From Mugil cephalus (taxonomy: Eukaryota > Chordata > Actinopteri > Mugiliformes > Mugilidae): 64,000 nucleotides of DNA. Position 1 is the first letter of the stretch. Every line of letters begins with the position of its first letter. Shown here piece by piece: positions 1 to 12,900 of the stretch. A program made the position numbers and the translations under genes. The notes under the pieces are model-generated. The model saw only the letters and a program-made list of their open reading frames with translations. It had not been told where the DNA came from and ran no database searches. The stretch spans positions 1,239,719-1,303,718 of the forward strand of contig NC_061776.1 of the NCBI RefSeq assembly GCF_022458985.1. The letters run 5' to 3'.

Positions 1-1546
1 CGTCCGCCGACACCACGCCCCCTCCCAGCACGCTGCCACCTGATTGGACGGCCGGCCGGTGGGCAGGGCTGATCTGTAAATAAACGAACTATGGAAAAAT
101 GACACACGATATGTATGACAGTGTTTGACCTGAAGGGGCCGGACCAGTAACAGTAACACACTGTATTGACCTAAGTGACCACAACTCCAGGTGTTTCCTT
201 TTGTTTTAGTGCATAAGTGGATGGAAGCGTTTCCATGAACCCTCTGGTTGAACCCGGTATAGTTCATCTTAGAACGGTTTACAATCATTCTTTACAACAC
301 AAACTCCCCTGTGTCATTTACAACACTTTTTTGTAAACGTTTGTAAATCAGCATGATAATACTGAGAAAAACTGTGTTAAACTATTTCTCATGAGTCTAG
401 TTTTACTTGACATTTTAAAAACGGGTTTGTGGTTCGAAGAGACGCTGCTTCCTCCTGGTACGTCGTCTCAAATCCATGTGCTTTGCTCCGGTTTGTCTGT
501 CGACTCAACTCTTAGAAAACATTTACTGAACAACTGGACGTGTCTAGAGGAAAAGAAGTGGAGTTTGTGTTGAGCTCCAGGTCTCAGTGTCGTGTTCTAC
601 AACTGTGTGAAACATTCATCCCACGTGGACCAGATTAAACCTCTGGTGAGCTGTTGATTTACTGACCAGGAGCAGGAGGCGCCTGCTTACTAACCTTTAC
701 TCTGTCCACCTGTTGTTCACGATCCTGTTGAGTGTGTGTCTGCCCGAAGGCATCATGGGTAATCAGACGAACAGCTGCAGAGCGAGTTCTGGGTCTGAGT
801 CTGAACCGTTTGATCAGAACTAAGAACATGAACCCAGTAGCGTCACTGGCAGAAACTCAGGAACATTAGCAGTAGGGAGGGGATCCTCCTGAACCAGACT
901 GGAGGGGTCTCCCCCTCCCGTTCTACTCTAGAACCTCTAGGATCCACCAGGAAGGCGGAACTTTCCTGGGCTGAGGTGGTTCTAGGAGATGTTTAAGGTA
1001 CGATGGAGTGAGTCCTTTAAGGGGAAGACGATGTGCAGGGTTAAAAAGTCTAACACGTGATGTCTCAGACGTGTGGACACTCGTCCTCCCACACTCATCA
1101 GTCAAACAACTTCATTCATAGAGCACATTTAGAAACCACAGGAGAAGCCAAAGAGCTTTACATTGGGACATAAAATAGGTTTAAGATTAAGATAAAAGGC
1201 ATAAAGACACAAAGTCACTTCAAAAACAGACAAACATGAAAAAGCAAAGAAAACAGAATAAAGGAAACAAACAAGCTCATTGCTTCTTAGCCAATGACAG
1301 ACAGACTCTTCCTATGATCCCCTCTGATTCTGCTTTTCACAAGATGTGTGATCTCCTATTGTGTTGACTGTGTCCTTCCCCGTTCTCGACGATCATTGTG
1401 TTATTGTGAGTGGGTCATCAACGAGCTCCAGATTCTGAAATCCTGGTTATCTGTTCTTGTTGATGATCGTCCCGTTTGACTGGATGTAAACTGAGGCCAG
1501 AGATGATTGTGATGTGGTCGGCTCAGGTCTCCAAATGTCCCCTGCA
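1..1546. other. Intergenic stretch, no gene recognised
   Basis: No open frame here resembles a known protein and I see no convincing splice-linked exons. The first 100 bases are GC-rich and followed by AAATAAAC near 78, so they could be the 3' end of a gene lying to the left, but this cannot be shown. The segment 1104-1262 looks like an interspersed repeat and is listed separately. Confidence 0.5.
1104..1262. repeat. Probable interspersed repeat fragment
   Basis: The stretch resembles from memory a common fish repeat that begins with a TTCATTCATAGAGCACATTT-like block and continues with AAAGAGCTTTACAT and an A-rich tail. The family cannot be named from sequence alone, and no target-site duplication was identified. 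Confidence 0.35.
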
Positions 1547-2036
1547 AACACGTCTCCAAACATGTCTCAACATGTCTCCATGTCTCGAACTGTCTCAAAC
1601 AGTCCAAAGTCCAAACATTGTCTCTAACATGTCCCCAACGTCTCCACATGTCTCCCAACATGTCTCCAAACACGTCTCCCAACATGTCTCCAAACACGTC
1701 TCAACACGTCTCCAACACGTCTCCAAACTTGTCTCCAAACACGTCTCCAACATGTCTCCTAACACGTCTCCAACACGTCTCCAAACACGTCTCCAACACG
1801 TCTCCAACATGTCTCCTAACACGTCTCCAACACGTCTCCAAACACGTCTCCAACACGTCTCCAAACACGTCTCCAAACACGTCTCCAACACGTCTCCAAA
1901 CATGTCTCCTAACACGTCTCCAACACGTCTCCAAACACGTCTCCAAACATGTCTTCAAACATGTCTCCAAACACGTCTCCAAACATGTCTCCTAACATGT
2001 CTCCAAACATGTCTCCAAACATGTCTCCAAACATGT
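1547..2036. repeat. Minisatellite, 11-12 bp CACGTCTCCAA unit
   Basis: About 490 bp of near-perfect copies of CACGTCTCCAA / CATGTCTCCAA, with alternation of C and T at one CpG position as expected from methyl-CpG decay. The array leaves several frames open on both strands, which are artefacts. From 2037 to 2960 I see nothing recognisable. Confidence 0.95.
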
Positions 2037-2960
2037 TAGGGTGGAGGAGCTGGATGAACTCTGGGAGGCTTTGCTTCAGTTCGTCTCTGGCTCCAGACAC
2101 AGTTTTAAATCGCTGCATAAATCCATCAGGATGTTTCAGATGAAGCTGTTGTCAGATTAATTAACGCTCTTGAAAACGCATGGTTCTCAAAATCCTCCAA
2201 CTGCACAAGACAAGCAATAGTAGTGTACGTGAACCTTTCTTTTCAGGTTGTCTGTTATAGCTCGTCATGTTGACTAAACTACCGTTGAACATTTTTATAA
2301 GAGACGGTAACGTGGTAACGTGTGAAGTTGAGATGCTGCTGAACACTGGGACTCTGGTAATGGTTCTATGTGAAGTTCCACTGTTCTACCACTAGAGTTT
2401 GTCAGAGTTGTGCATAAATTTACACACTTTTCTAAGTACAAATTGATGAATTCCAGACTTTGCGTCGGGATGTACGTACGTTCACGTTATGCACAGGTCT
2501 GTGATAAATGAGGCCCCTGAGAGTTGCCCCCCCCAGTAATGTCCTGAGGTGGTAGTACAATGTCAATAAATGTTGTCATTTTGAAACTAGTTCTGGTTCG
2601 GATTGTCCTATTTTTTCCTACTTTGTGTAGAACTTAAATTTAACCCATAAAGGTCTGAAAATGTCTTAATTTCACTTCACAACCCTGAATGAAGAGAAGC
2701 TCATACTGGTCCTTGTCCCCTGTCTTGAAGAAGTTGACCACGTGTCCTCTGGACTAATGACCTGGTTCAGTTTAGTTCTGTGACCTGGTTTAGTCTAAAG
2801 TTAAAAGCTCATTAACCTCCGACAATCAGGTCACATCTGGTCCAGATGTTGATTTGTTCTCTGAGTGCAGAGTTAATGGACCAGTTTGAGGTCGACTCGA
2901 TAATCCTCCGTCATCCGTCGATCACACCGACAATAAGAGCTGCAGCCGGACGAGTCCCCA

Positions 2961-3412
2961 CAGAGAGACAACCGAGAGACGGCTGAAGGACGACTGAGAG
3001 ACGACCGGGAGACGACTGGGAGACGACCGAGAGACGACCGAGAGACGACTGAGAGACGACTGAGAGACGACCGTGAGACGACTGGAAGACGACTGAGAGA
3101 CGACCGAGAGACGACTGGGAGACGACCGAGAGACGACTGGGAGACGACCGGGAGATGACCGAGAGATGACAGAAGGACGACCGAGAGACGACCGGGAGAT
3201 GACCGAGAGACGACCGAGAGACGACTGAAGGACGACCGAGAGACGACCGAGAGACGACTGAAGGACGACCGAGAGACGACCGGGAGACGACTGGGAGACG
3301 ACTGAGAGACGACCGAGAGACGACCGAGAGACGACTGAGAGACGACCGAGAGACGACTGGGAGACGACCGAGAGACGACTGAGAGACGACTGAGAGACGA
3401 CTGAGAGACGAC
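2961..3412. repeat. Minisatellite GAGAGACGACT (11 bp) abutting opn4.1
   Basis: Roughly 40 copies of an 11-bp purine-rich unit (GAGAGACGACC / GAGAGACGACT, some GGGAGACGACT). The array ends at 3412, only nine bases before the opn4.1 start codon, so it must form the 5' leader or promoter-proximal DNA of that gene. The strand is strongly purine-biased. Confidence 0.95.
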
Positions 3413-3421
3413 CACCCAGGG

Positions 3422-4717
3422 ATGAGTCGTCCAGGCAGCATCAGGTCGTCTTTGTCTCTCTGTTCTCTGGGGGACAACTGCTCTGACCATCACCAGCTCG
3501 GGACATCAGGCCACGCCCCCACGGTCGGCTCCGCCCTGCAGCCCCTCTTGTTTCCCACCGTGGACGTTCCTGACCACGCCCACTACATCATCGGCTCGGT
3601 CATTCTGTTGGTGGGGGTGACGGGAATCCTCGGTAACGCTCTGGTCATCTACGTGTTCTGTCGCAGTCGGACTCTTCAGTCGCCTAGCAACCTGCTGGTG
3701 GTCAACCTGGCGGCCGCCGACTTCCTGATGTCTCTGACGCAGTCTCCTGTCTTCTTCGTGGCCAGCCTGCACCGCCGCTGGGTGTTTGGAGAGCACGCCT
3801 GTGAGCTCTACGCCTTCTGTGGCGCTCTGTTCGGCATCACTTCCATGATGACGCTGACCGCCATCGCCGTGGACCGCTGCCTGGCCATCACGCGGCCGCT
3901 GGCTCTCCTGGGCGGGCTGGGCGGGCGGCGGGTGGCGGCGGTGGTGGTGGGAGTGTGGCTGTACTCTCTGGCCTGGAGTCTGCCGCCATTCTTTGGGTGG
4001 AGCGCCTACGTCCCCGAGGGCCTGCAGACGTCCTGCAGCTGGGACTACATGAGCTTCACAACCGCCGTTCGTACCTACACCATCCTGCTCTTCACCTTCG
4101 TCTTCTTCATCCCGCTGGCCGTCATCGCCGGCTGCTACTTCGCCATCTTCCGTGCAGTGCGGCAGGCGGGGCGCGAGGTGGAGCGGCTGAGCTGCGGCGA
4201 GGCCAACAAGGCGTACGAGCGTCTGCGCACCGAGTGGCGAATGGCGAAAGTGGCTCTGGGAGTGATCGTGTTGTTCATCGTGTCCTGGTCGCCGTACTCC
4301 GCCGTCGCTCTGACTGCCACCGCCGGCTACGCCCACCTGCTGACTCCATACATGAACTCAGTCCCCGCCGTCATCGCCAAGGCCTCCGCCATCCACAACC
4401 CCATCATCTACGCCATCAAGCACCCCAAGTACCGAGCCGCCATCGGCCGCTACGTCCCAGTGCTGGGCCCGATGCTGAGGCTGCAGGAGAAGGACCTGCG
4501 CTCGTCCCTCAGCTCCAGCGTCGCTTCGTCTCGGTGCACGACGTCCGTCCCGCTCGGCGCCGTCCCCCGGGGGACGAGCCGCCCGTCCTCGGCATCCGAC
4601 AGCGAGTCGTGTTGGACGGAGAGCGAAGCCGATGGATCCATTTCCGGGTCCAATCTCTTCAACCAGCTGGTGTCCACCGAGGTCCCTGAACCGGACCGTT
4701 CGACGGGGGCACTGTGA
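3422..4717 (+). CDS. opn4.1: Melanopsin, intronless m-class (431 aa)
   Basis: This is a light-sensing opsin of the melanopsin family, a seven-helix receptor that binds retinal and normally couples to Gq. The reading frame is uninterrupted, which fits the known intronless teleost melanopsin retrogene (opn4.1, also called opn4m2). The retinal Schiff-base lysine is K320 in IAKASAIHNPIIYAIKHPKYR-type sequence (AKASAIHNPIIY, NPIIY at 326-330, melanopsin-typical HPKYR after it). The disulphide pair is C127/C205, the E181-equivalent is E199, and the helix-3 counterion position is Y130, as in other melanopsins. The DRY motif reads DRC (151-153), which is unusual. TM1 begins near residue 55 and the Ser-rich tail (360-415) offers kinase sites. 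The first ATG gives a normal N-terminus. The gene is clearly GC-richer than its flanks. No close poly(A) signal was found. Confidence 0.93.
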   Translation: MSRPGSIRSSLSLCSLGDNCSDHHQLGTSGHAPTVGSALQPLLFPTVDVPDHAHYIIGSVILLVGVTGILGNALVIYVFCRSRTLQSPSNLLVVNLAAADFLMSLTQSPVFFVASLHRRWVFGEHACELYAFCGALFGITSMMTLTAIAVDRCLAITRPLALLGGLGGRRVAAVVVGVWLYSLAWSLPPFFGWSAYVPEGLQTSCSWDYMSFTTAVRTYTILLFTFVFFIPLAVIAGCYFAIFRAVRQAGREVERLSCGEANKAYERLRTEWRMAKVALGVIVLFIVSWSPYSAVALTATAGYAHLLTPYMNSVPAVIAKASAIHNPIIYAIKHPKYRAAIGRYVPVLGPMLRLQEKDLRSSLSSSVASSRCTTSVPLGAVPRGTSRPSSASDSESCWTESEADGSISGSNLFNQLVSTEVPEPDRSTGAL

Positions 4718-4874
4718 CGGACACCTGCTGAGGCTCCGCCCACAACAAGGACAAAGACTGCGACCAAAGGACTCTGATTGGAAACGTCACCATGATGTCA
4801 CTTTCAGTTGCCATGGCTACGATGCTAAGCCTGAACGTTGAGCTTTGGTGCTGTAGTGTGTGATCTACCACCAG

Positions 4875-4926
<52 letters not shown>

Positions 4927-5022
4927 GGGTGGGTGGACTGATTGGTTGATTGATTGATGGATTGATGCATTGATTGACTGATGAATTGATTGATGGAGGG
5001 ATTGATGGACTGACTGACTGAC

Positions 5023-5070
<48 letters not shown>

Positions 5071-5270
5071 GGATAATGGACTGATTGATTGATGGACTGA
5101 TCGGTGGATTGATTGATTGGTGGAGGGATTGATTGACTGATGAATTGATTGATGGAGGGATTGATTGACTGATTGATTAATTGATTGATTGATGGACTGA
5201 TTGATGGATTTAAGGACTGATTGATGGACTGATTTATAGATTGATGGACTAATTGATTGACGGACTGAAG

Positions 5271-5305
<35 letters not shown>

Positions 5306-5345
5306 GGACTGAAGGATTGATTGATGGAGGGATTGACGGACTGAC

Positions 5346-5405
<60 letters not shown>

Positions 5406-5605
5406 GGACTAATTGATTGATGGGCTGAATGATTGATTGATTGATTGATTAATTGAAGGACTGATTGATTGATTGATGGATTGATTGATGGACTAATTGA
5501 TTGATGGACCGAAGGATTGATTGAAGGACTGATTGATTGATTGATGGATTGATTGATGGACTGAAGGACTGATTGATTGATTGATTGATGAATTGATGGA
5601 GGGGT
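4875..5605. repeat. GATT tetranucleotide microsatellite, interrupted
   Basis: About 730 bp of (GATT)n / (TTGA)n with GGA and ACT variants lie 150 bp downstream of opn4.1, probably within or just past its 3' UTR. Confidence 0.95.
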
Positions 5606-6496
5606 TAAGGGGGAGCAGCCTGATGTCCTCTATGAGACATGGCTGAAGGACTATGTCCCTGACTGTCTAACCTCCCTGGGGGGGTTTGGGACAGTCCGGG
5701 TTGATGAATTACCGCAGCAACTGCTAAATGTCATGTTTATAAATAAAAACCTGTGCAACCCTACATATGTTAGTATTAAGGACCGTGTTATCTACCCAGG
5801 AAGTTCTCTGTCGTCGTCACCATTGTTGAGACTTGAAGCAAGACAATCGGACTCTTTCATCTTTCTCCCTGGTGAACGGAACCATGTCCCTCTCTTCAGT
5901 ACACTGCCTCCAATACATGGACGCTCTGCTCTGCTCTGAGTCCTGGGGTGAAGACATCAACAGAGACGTCCGGTGTTTTCCTCATAACGTCCTGGGGTAA
6001 CGTCAACCTCAAAGCACTGCTAAACCAAAAGAAACAGGTTTTCAGGAATGGTGACACGTTCTAAATAAAGGGACTACAGAGGGAACTTTTTTTTTTAATA
6101 TATTTGGCTGTCATAATACCTCGTCCTGCCCTGCTATCACTCCCCCAGCTTCACCCCAATGCTCCACTCCCTCCAGGTCAGAAGGGAACTTGACAGGTGA
6201 AATTTAGCCCATGAGGCAGCTGAGCCTGAGGGATTCAGACCCAACCAACACAAATTGTGGTTTTCCAAAATCCGGTCTTAAACCTCCAGAGCAGCATGGG
6301 GGGGGGGGGGGGGGGGGGGGGTGCTGAATAAGCTGATTAAAAAGGTGGCAGCATCATTAGTGTCACCAGAAGGAGGAAGGGTGGGGAAGGGTGGGATGCC
6401 CCCTCCATTACAGCCTCAGAGCTCTTTGACCTGTAGCTTCTATATTTATGTTGAAGATAAATGTTCTATTCATTCTGTATTTGTATTGTTCTGTGT
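5606..6496. other. Spacer, no gene recognised
   Basis: The stretch contains short open frames with no recognisable protein similarity, an AATAAAG near 6063 and a homopolymer of about 22 G at 6299-6321. I cannot assign any element family to it. Confidence 0.5.
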
Positions 6497-6932
6497 GATG
6501 ATGATGGTGATGAAGATGATGAAGATGATGATGAAGATGATGATGAAGATGATGATGAAGATGATGAAGGTGATGATGGTGATGAAGATGATGATGAAGG
6601 TGATGATGAAGATGATGAAGATGATGATGAAGGTGATGAAGATGATGATGAAGGTGATGATGAAGGTGATGATGATGATGAAGGTGATGATGATGATGAT
6701 GATGAAGGTATCCGCTGTAAAACCACGGCTTCATTTTAAATGGTTAATTACCTTGATTGACTGATGAATTGACTGATGAATTGATTGATGAATTGACTGA
6801 TGAATTGACTGATGAATTGACTGATGAATTGATTGATGAATTGACTGATGAATTGACTGATGAATTGATTGATGAATTGATTGATGAATTGATTGATGAA
6901 TTGATTGATGAATTGATTGATGAATTGACTGG
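6497..6932. repeat. GAT/GAA trinucleotide array and 12-bp array
   Basis: 6497-6710 is a (GATGATGAA)-type trinucleotide repeat, open in all frames (poly-Asp, poly-Met, poly-His or poly-Ser depending on frame). 6753-6932 is a 12-bp unit TTGACTGATGAA, probably a mutated cousin of the GATT array at 4875-5605. Neither is coding. Confidence 0.93.
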
Positions 6933-7136
6933 ATTTATGAATAAAGTCTTGGTTGTTTCTGTGGAACCTGAATCCGATGGTACTGATCTGTGGCCCGTCC
7001 CCCTGAGCTCTTTTGTCTTTGGTCTATGTGTGAATAAAGTTTGAGTGGATTGAATGGAGCCTGATAATCCATCAGATTAGTGTTCTGTCGGTTAGTAGTT
7101 AGTAGATTAGCTCCGGGCTGTTAATCCAGACTCAAC

Positions 7137-8789
7137 ATGTTGAACCAGAGGAACGTGGTCCTGCTCTCAGGTACGTCTCCCACCGCACTCTGTCTTTATT
7201 TAATGTCATATTCAGCTTCATTTAATCAGCAGCTTCCTGTTTGAGATTTACACTGTTGAACATGTTGATCTGAGACCACATGGTTCCTCTGTGTGAGCTG
7301 GTCCTGGTCCTGGTCCTGGTCCTGGTCCTGGTCCTGGTCCTGGTCCTGGTCCTGGTCCTGGAGTCATTTTGATCCTGCTGATATCAAGAGAGGGATTGTT
7401 CTTATTGAAACAGTTTAAACCACTGTCTGTCTGTCTGTCTTACTGTCTGTCTCTCTGTCTGTCTGTCTTACTGTCTGTCTGTCTCTATTACTGTCTGTCT
7501 GTCTGTCTCACTGTCTGTCTGTCTTACTGTCTGTCTCTCTGTCTGTCTGTCTTACTGTCTGTCTGTCTCTATTACTGTCTGTCTGTCTGTCTCACTGTCT
7601 GTCTGTCTCACTGTCTCTCTGTCTGTCTCACTGTCTCTCTGTCTGTCTCTATTACTGTGTGTCTGTCTTACTGTCTGTCTCTATTACTGTCTTACTGTCT
7701 GTCTTGCTGTCTGTCCGTCTCACTGTCTGAAAGAGGAGGAGCCTCTAAACCACTGTCTGTCTGTCTGTCTGTCTCTATTACTGTGTGTCTGTCTTACTGT
7801 CTGTCTGTCTGTGTCTTCCAGCTCTGCTGTCCCTGTCCCTGTCCCTGGTGTTGACGTCTGCCTTTGTGGAGGAGCTCGATGACTCGTGAGGAGTTTGATG
7901 TGATTCATTAAATATATCATCAACATGACGTCAGATTATTTTTATTTTATGATTCATTTAATCATGTTTTCAGCTTTATGGACAGAAAAGGAGACGATGA
8001 CATCTGGCTCATAAAGGTCGGTCTGGGTTCTCTTCTGGTTCTTCTTCTTCTTCTTGCCCTGTTCTTACGCTTGCTCTTGTTCTAGTTCTAGTTCTTGTAC
8101 TTTTTTTGTTCTTGTTCTAGTTGTAGTTCCTGCTGTAGTTGTAGTTCTTGTTCTGTTTTTGTTCTTGTTCTACTCGCTGACCCGTCTGTATCTGGCTGCA
8201 GTTCTACGCCCCCTGGTGTTCGCTCTGTAAACAGCTGGATCCCGTATGGCATCAGATCGGATCAGAACTCCGGAGTCTGGGTTCTCCGGTCCAAGTCGGC
8301 AAATCAGACGCCACCGTTTGCACAGGTTTGTGACTTTCAACATGAAGCCATTAAAGTGTCCAACGAGAGACTGATGTTTCCTTCCTGCAGGTTTGGCCAA
8401 AGAGTTCCGGGTCAGGAGTTACCCCGCGATCCTCATGTGAGTCGCCATGGAAACGCTCAGGTTGTTTCATTTCCTTTTATTTTCATTCATCAGCAGCTGT
8501 TGTGTGTTTGCAGGTTGAAGAAAAATGTCAAATATAATTATTCAGGACCAAGAACCAAAGAAGGAATTCTGGACTTTGCAAACCGGGTCGGGGGGTGAGT
8601 TCAGTTAAGTTCAGACTCCGAGAACATGAACGACCTGAAGAACTCGTTCTGTCTGTGTTTTCTCCTTCAGGCCTCTGGTTCGATCCCTCAGCAGCCTGCA
8701 GCTCTTCCACCACGCGATGGGACGTCACGACGTCATGTTTGTTTACGTCGGAGCCACGTCACAACTCAAGGTAACACACACACACACAG

Positions 8790-8862
<73 letters not shown>

Positions 8863-8889
8863 AACACACACACACACACACACACACAG

Positions 8890-8928
<39 letters not shown>

Positions 8929-9235
8929 AACACACACACACACACACAGGTAACACACACACAGGTAACACGCACATACAGGTAACACACACACACAGGT
9001 AACACACACACACACACAGGTAACACATACAGGTAACACACACACAAACAGGTAACACACACACACAGATAACACACACATACAGGTAACACACACACAC
9101 ACACACGTAACACACACACACACACACACACACACAGGTAACACACAGGTAACACACACACACAGGTAACACACACACACACAGGTAACACACACACACA
9201 GGTAACACGCACATACAGGTAACACACACACACAG

Positions 9236-9284
<49 letters not shown>

Positions 9285-9530
9285 GTAACACACACATACA
9301 GGTAACACACACACACAGGTAACACATACAGGTAACACACACACAAACAGGTAACACACACACACAGATAACACACACATACAGGTAACACACACACACA
9401 CACACATGTAACACACACACACACACACACAGGTAACACACAGGTAACACACACACACAGGTAACACACACACACACAGGTAACACACACAGACAGGTAA
9501 CACGCACATACAGGTAACACACACACACAG

Positions 9531-9575
<45 letters not shown>

Positions 9576-9837
9576 AACACACACATACAGGTAACACACA
9601 CACACAGGTAACACACACACACACACACACACATGTAACACACACACAGGTAACACAGACACACACATGTAACACGCACACAGGTAACACACACACAAAC
9701 AGGTAACACACACATAAACAGGTAACACACACATACAGGTAACACACACACACACAGGTAACACACACACACACAGGTAACACACACACACAGGTAACAC
9801 GCACATACAGGTAACACACACACACAGGTAACACACA

Positions 9838-9917
<80 letters not shown>

Positions 9918-12900
9918 AACACACACACACACACAGGTAACACACACACACAGGTAACACACACACACACAGGTAACACACACATACAGGTAACACACAC
10001 ACACACAGGTAACACACACATACAGGTAACACACACACACAGGTAACACAGACACACACATGTAACACGCACACAGGTAACACAGACACACACATGTAAC
10101 ACACACACAGGTAACACAGACACACAAAGGTAACACACACACATGTAACACACACACAGGTAACACAGACACACACAAGTAACACATATGACGTTCTGTT
10201 TTCAGGAAAACTTCACATCAGCTGCTGAAGAACTGATCGTTCACACGTTCTTCTTCTCTGCCTCCAGAGACGCCCTTCCAAAGGTTCTAATTAATCTCAG
10301 TGTCTGTAGTAAATCTCAGTGTCTGTAGTTAATCTCAGTCAGTGGTTAACCTCGGTGTCTGTAGTTAATCTCTGTCAGTGGTTAACCTCAGTGTCTGTAG
10401 TTTATCTCAGTCTGTAGTTAATCTCAGTGTCTGTAGTTAATCTCAGTCAGTAGTTGATCTCAGTCTGTAGTTAATCTCAGTCTGTAGTTGATCTCAGTGT
10501 CTGTAGTTGATCTCAGTCTGTAGTTGATCTCGGTGTCTGTAGTTAATCTCAGTGTCTGTAGTTGATCTCAGTCTGTTGTTAATCTCAGTCTGTAGTTGAT
10601 CTCAGTGTCTGTAGTTAATATCAGTGTCTGTAGTTGATCTCAGTCAGTGGTTGATCTCAGTGTCTGTAGTTGATCTCAGTCTGTAGTTAATCTCAGTCTG
10701 TAGTTAATCTCAGTGTCTGTAGTTAATCTCAGCCAGTAGTTGATCTCAGTGTCTGTAGTTAATCTCAGCCAGTAGTTGATCTCAGTGTCTGTAGTTAATC
10801 CCAGTGTCTGTAGTTAATCTCAGCCTGTAGTTAATCTCAGTCTGTAGTTGATCTCAGTGTCTGTAGTTAATCTCAGTGTCTGTAGTTGATCTCAGTCAGT
10901 GGTTGATCTCAGTCTGTTGTTGATCTCAGTCTGTAGTTAATCTCAGCCAGTAGTTGATCTCAGTGTCTGTAGTTAATCCCAGTGTCTGTAGTTAATCTCA
11001 GTCTGTAGTTAATCTCAGTCTGTAGTTGATCTCAGTGTCAGTAGTTAATATCAGTCAGTGGTTGATCTCAGTCTGTAGTTGATCTCAGTGTCTGTAGTTA
11101 ATCTCAGTGTCTGTAGTTGATCTCAGTCTGTTGTTAATCTCAGTCTGTAGTTGATCTCAGTGTCTGTAGTTAATCTCAGTGTCTGTAGTTGATCTCAGTC
11201 AGTGGTTGATCTCAGTCTGTAGTTGATCTCAGTCTGTAGTTAATATCAGTCTGTTGTTAATCTCAGTCTGTAGTTGATCTCAGTGTCTGTAGTTAATCTC
11301 AGCCAGTAGTTGATCTCAGTCTGTAGTTGATCTCAGTGTCAGTAGTTAATCTCAGTCTGTAGTTAATCTCAGTCTGTAGTTGATCTCAGTGTCTGTAGTT
11401 AATCCCAGTGTCAGTAGTTAATATCAGTCAGTGGTTGATCTCAGTCTGTAGTTGATCTCAGTGTCTGTAGTTAATCTCAGTGTCTGTAGTTGATCTCAGT
11501 TTCTGTAGTTGATCTCAGTGTCTGTAGTTAATCTCAGCCAGTAGTTAATCTCAGTCTGTAGTTGATCTCAGTGTCTGTAGTTAATCTCAGTGTCTGTAGT
11601 TGATCTCAGTCAGTGGTTGATCTCAGTCTGTAGTTGATCTCAGTCTGTAGTTAATCTCAGTCTGTAGTTGATCTCAGTGTCTGTAGTTAATCTCAGCCAG
11701 TAGTTGATCTCAGTGTCTGTAGTTGATCTCAGTGTCTGTAGTTAATCTCAGTCTGTTGTTAATCTCAGTCTGTAGTTGATCTCAGTGTCTGTAGTTGATC
11801 TCAGTGTCTGTAGTTAATCTCAGTCTGTTGTTAATCTCAGTCTGTAGTTGATCTCAGTGTCTGTAGTTAATCTCAGTGTCTGTAGTTGATCTCAGTGTCT
11901 GTTGTTAATCTCAGTCTGTAGTTAATCTCAGTGTCTGTAGTTAATCTCAGTGTCTGTAGTTGATCACAGTCTGTAATTAATCTCTGTGTTTTATTCCAGG
12001 CGGTGTCTCTTTCTTCTTTTCCGGCTGTACTGGTGTTTAAAGATGGAACATACTTTACCTACAATGGTGAGACATGAAATTCTTCCAGCAGCTTTCATTA
12101 AAATGTCCTCTGTATTTCATAATGTCCTCTCTATGTCCTTGTTCTTTCCTGTCCTCTGTGTTTCAGAGGGACATGATGGAGACCTGAGGACATGGATCAG
12201 CAGAGAACGGTTCCCAAATTTCTTTCACATCGACAGCTACAGTCTGTACATGATGGGAGAGACCGGTAAGAGACAGGGGACAGAGAGGACAGAGGACATT
12301 GTCCTTCCATCATAACAGCATGTAGTAAATATCAGAGAGAAGTTACGAGGCTCCTGATTGGTTCTGGTGAAGTGACTCCGCCTCTGTCCTGCAGATAAAC
12401 TGGTTTTATTGGCTCTGATGGAGGAGAAGCTCCAGAGTGAAGCAAGTGTCAGGTAACACTCATCCCCATTCATCCATTCACTATCTGTAATTCATCCATT
12501 CACCAACCTGTAATTCATTCATTCACCATCTGCCATCCATCCATTCACCATCTGTAATTCATCCATTCACCACCTGTCATTCATTCATTCACCATCTGTC
12601 ATTCATTCACCACCTGTAATTCATCCATTCACCATCTGTAATTCATTCATTCACCACCTGTAATTCATTCATTCACCACCTGTCATTCATTCATTCACCA
12701 TCTGCCATTCATTCACCACCTGTCATTCATTCATTCACCACCTGTCATTCATTCATTCACCATCTGTCATTCATTCACCACCTGTCATTCATTCATTCAC
12801 CATCTGTCATTCATTCACCACCTGTCATTCATCCATTCACCATCTGTAATTCATTCACCACCTGTAATTCATCCATTCACTATCTGTAATTCATCCATTC

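Noticed and set aside
3506-4336. A 276-residue frame antisense to the melanopsin gene
   Set aside because: Shadow frame of a GC-rich coding sequence; no similarity to any protein.
7369-7854. A 161-residue Ser/Leu/Cys-rich frame that could look like a secreted protein
   Set aside because: It is the CTGT array of tmx3 intron 1; only its last bases from 7822 are tmx3 exon 2, and in another context.
8743-10185. Three overlapping frames of over 470 residues (Cys/Val-rich) on the minus strand
   Set aside because: All three minus-strand frames are open because the DNA is a CA array with GTAACA; it is tmx3 intron 7.
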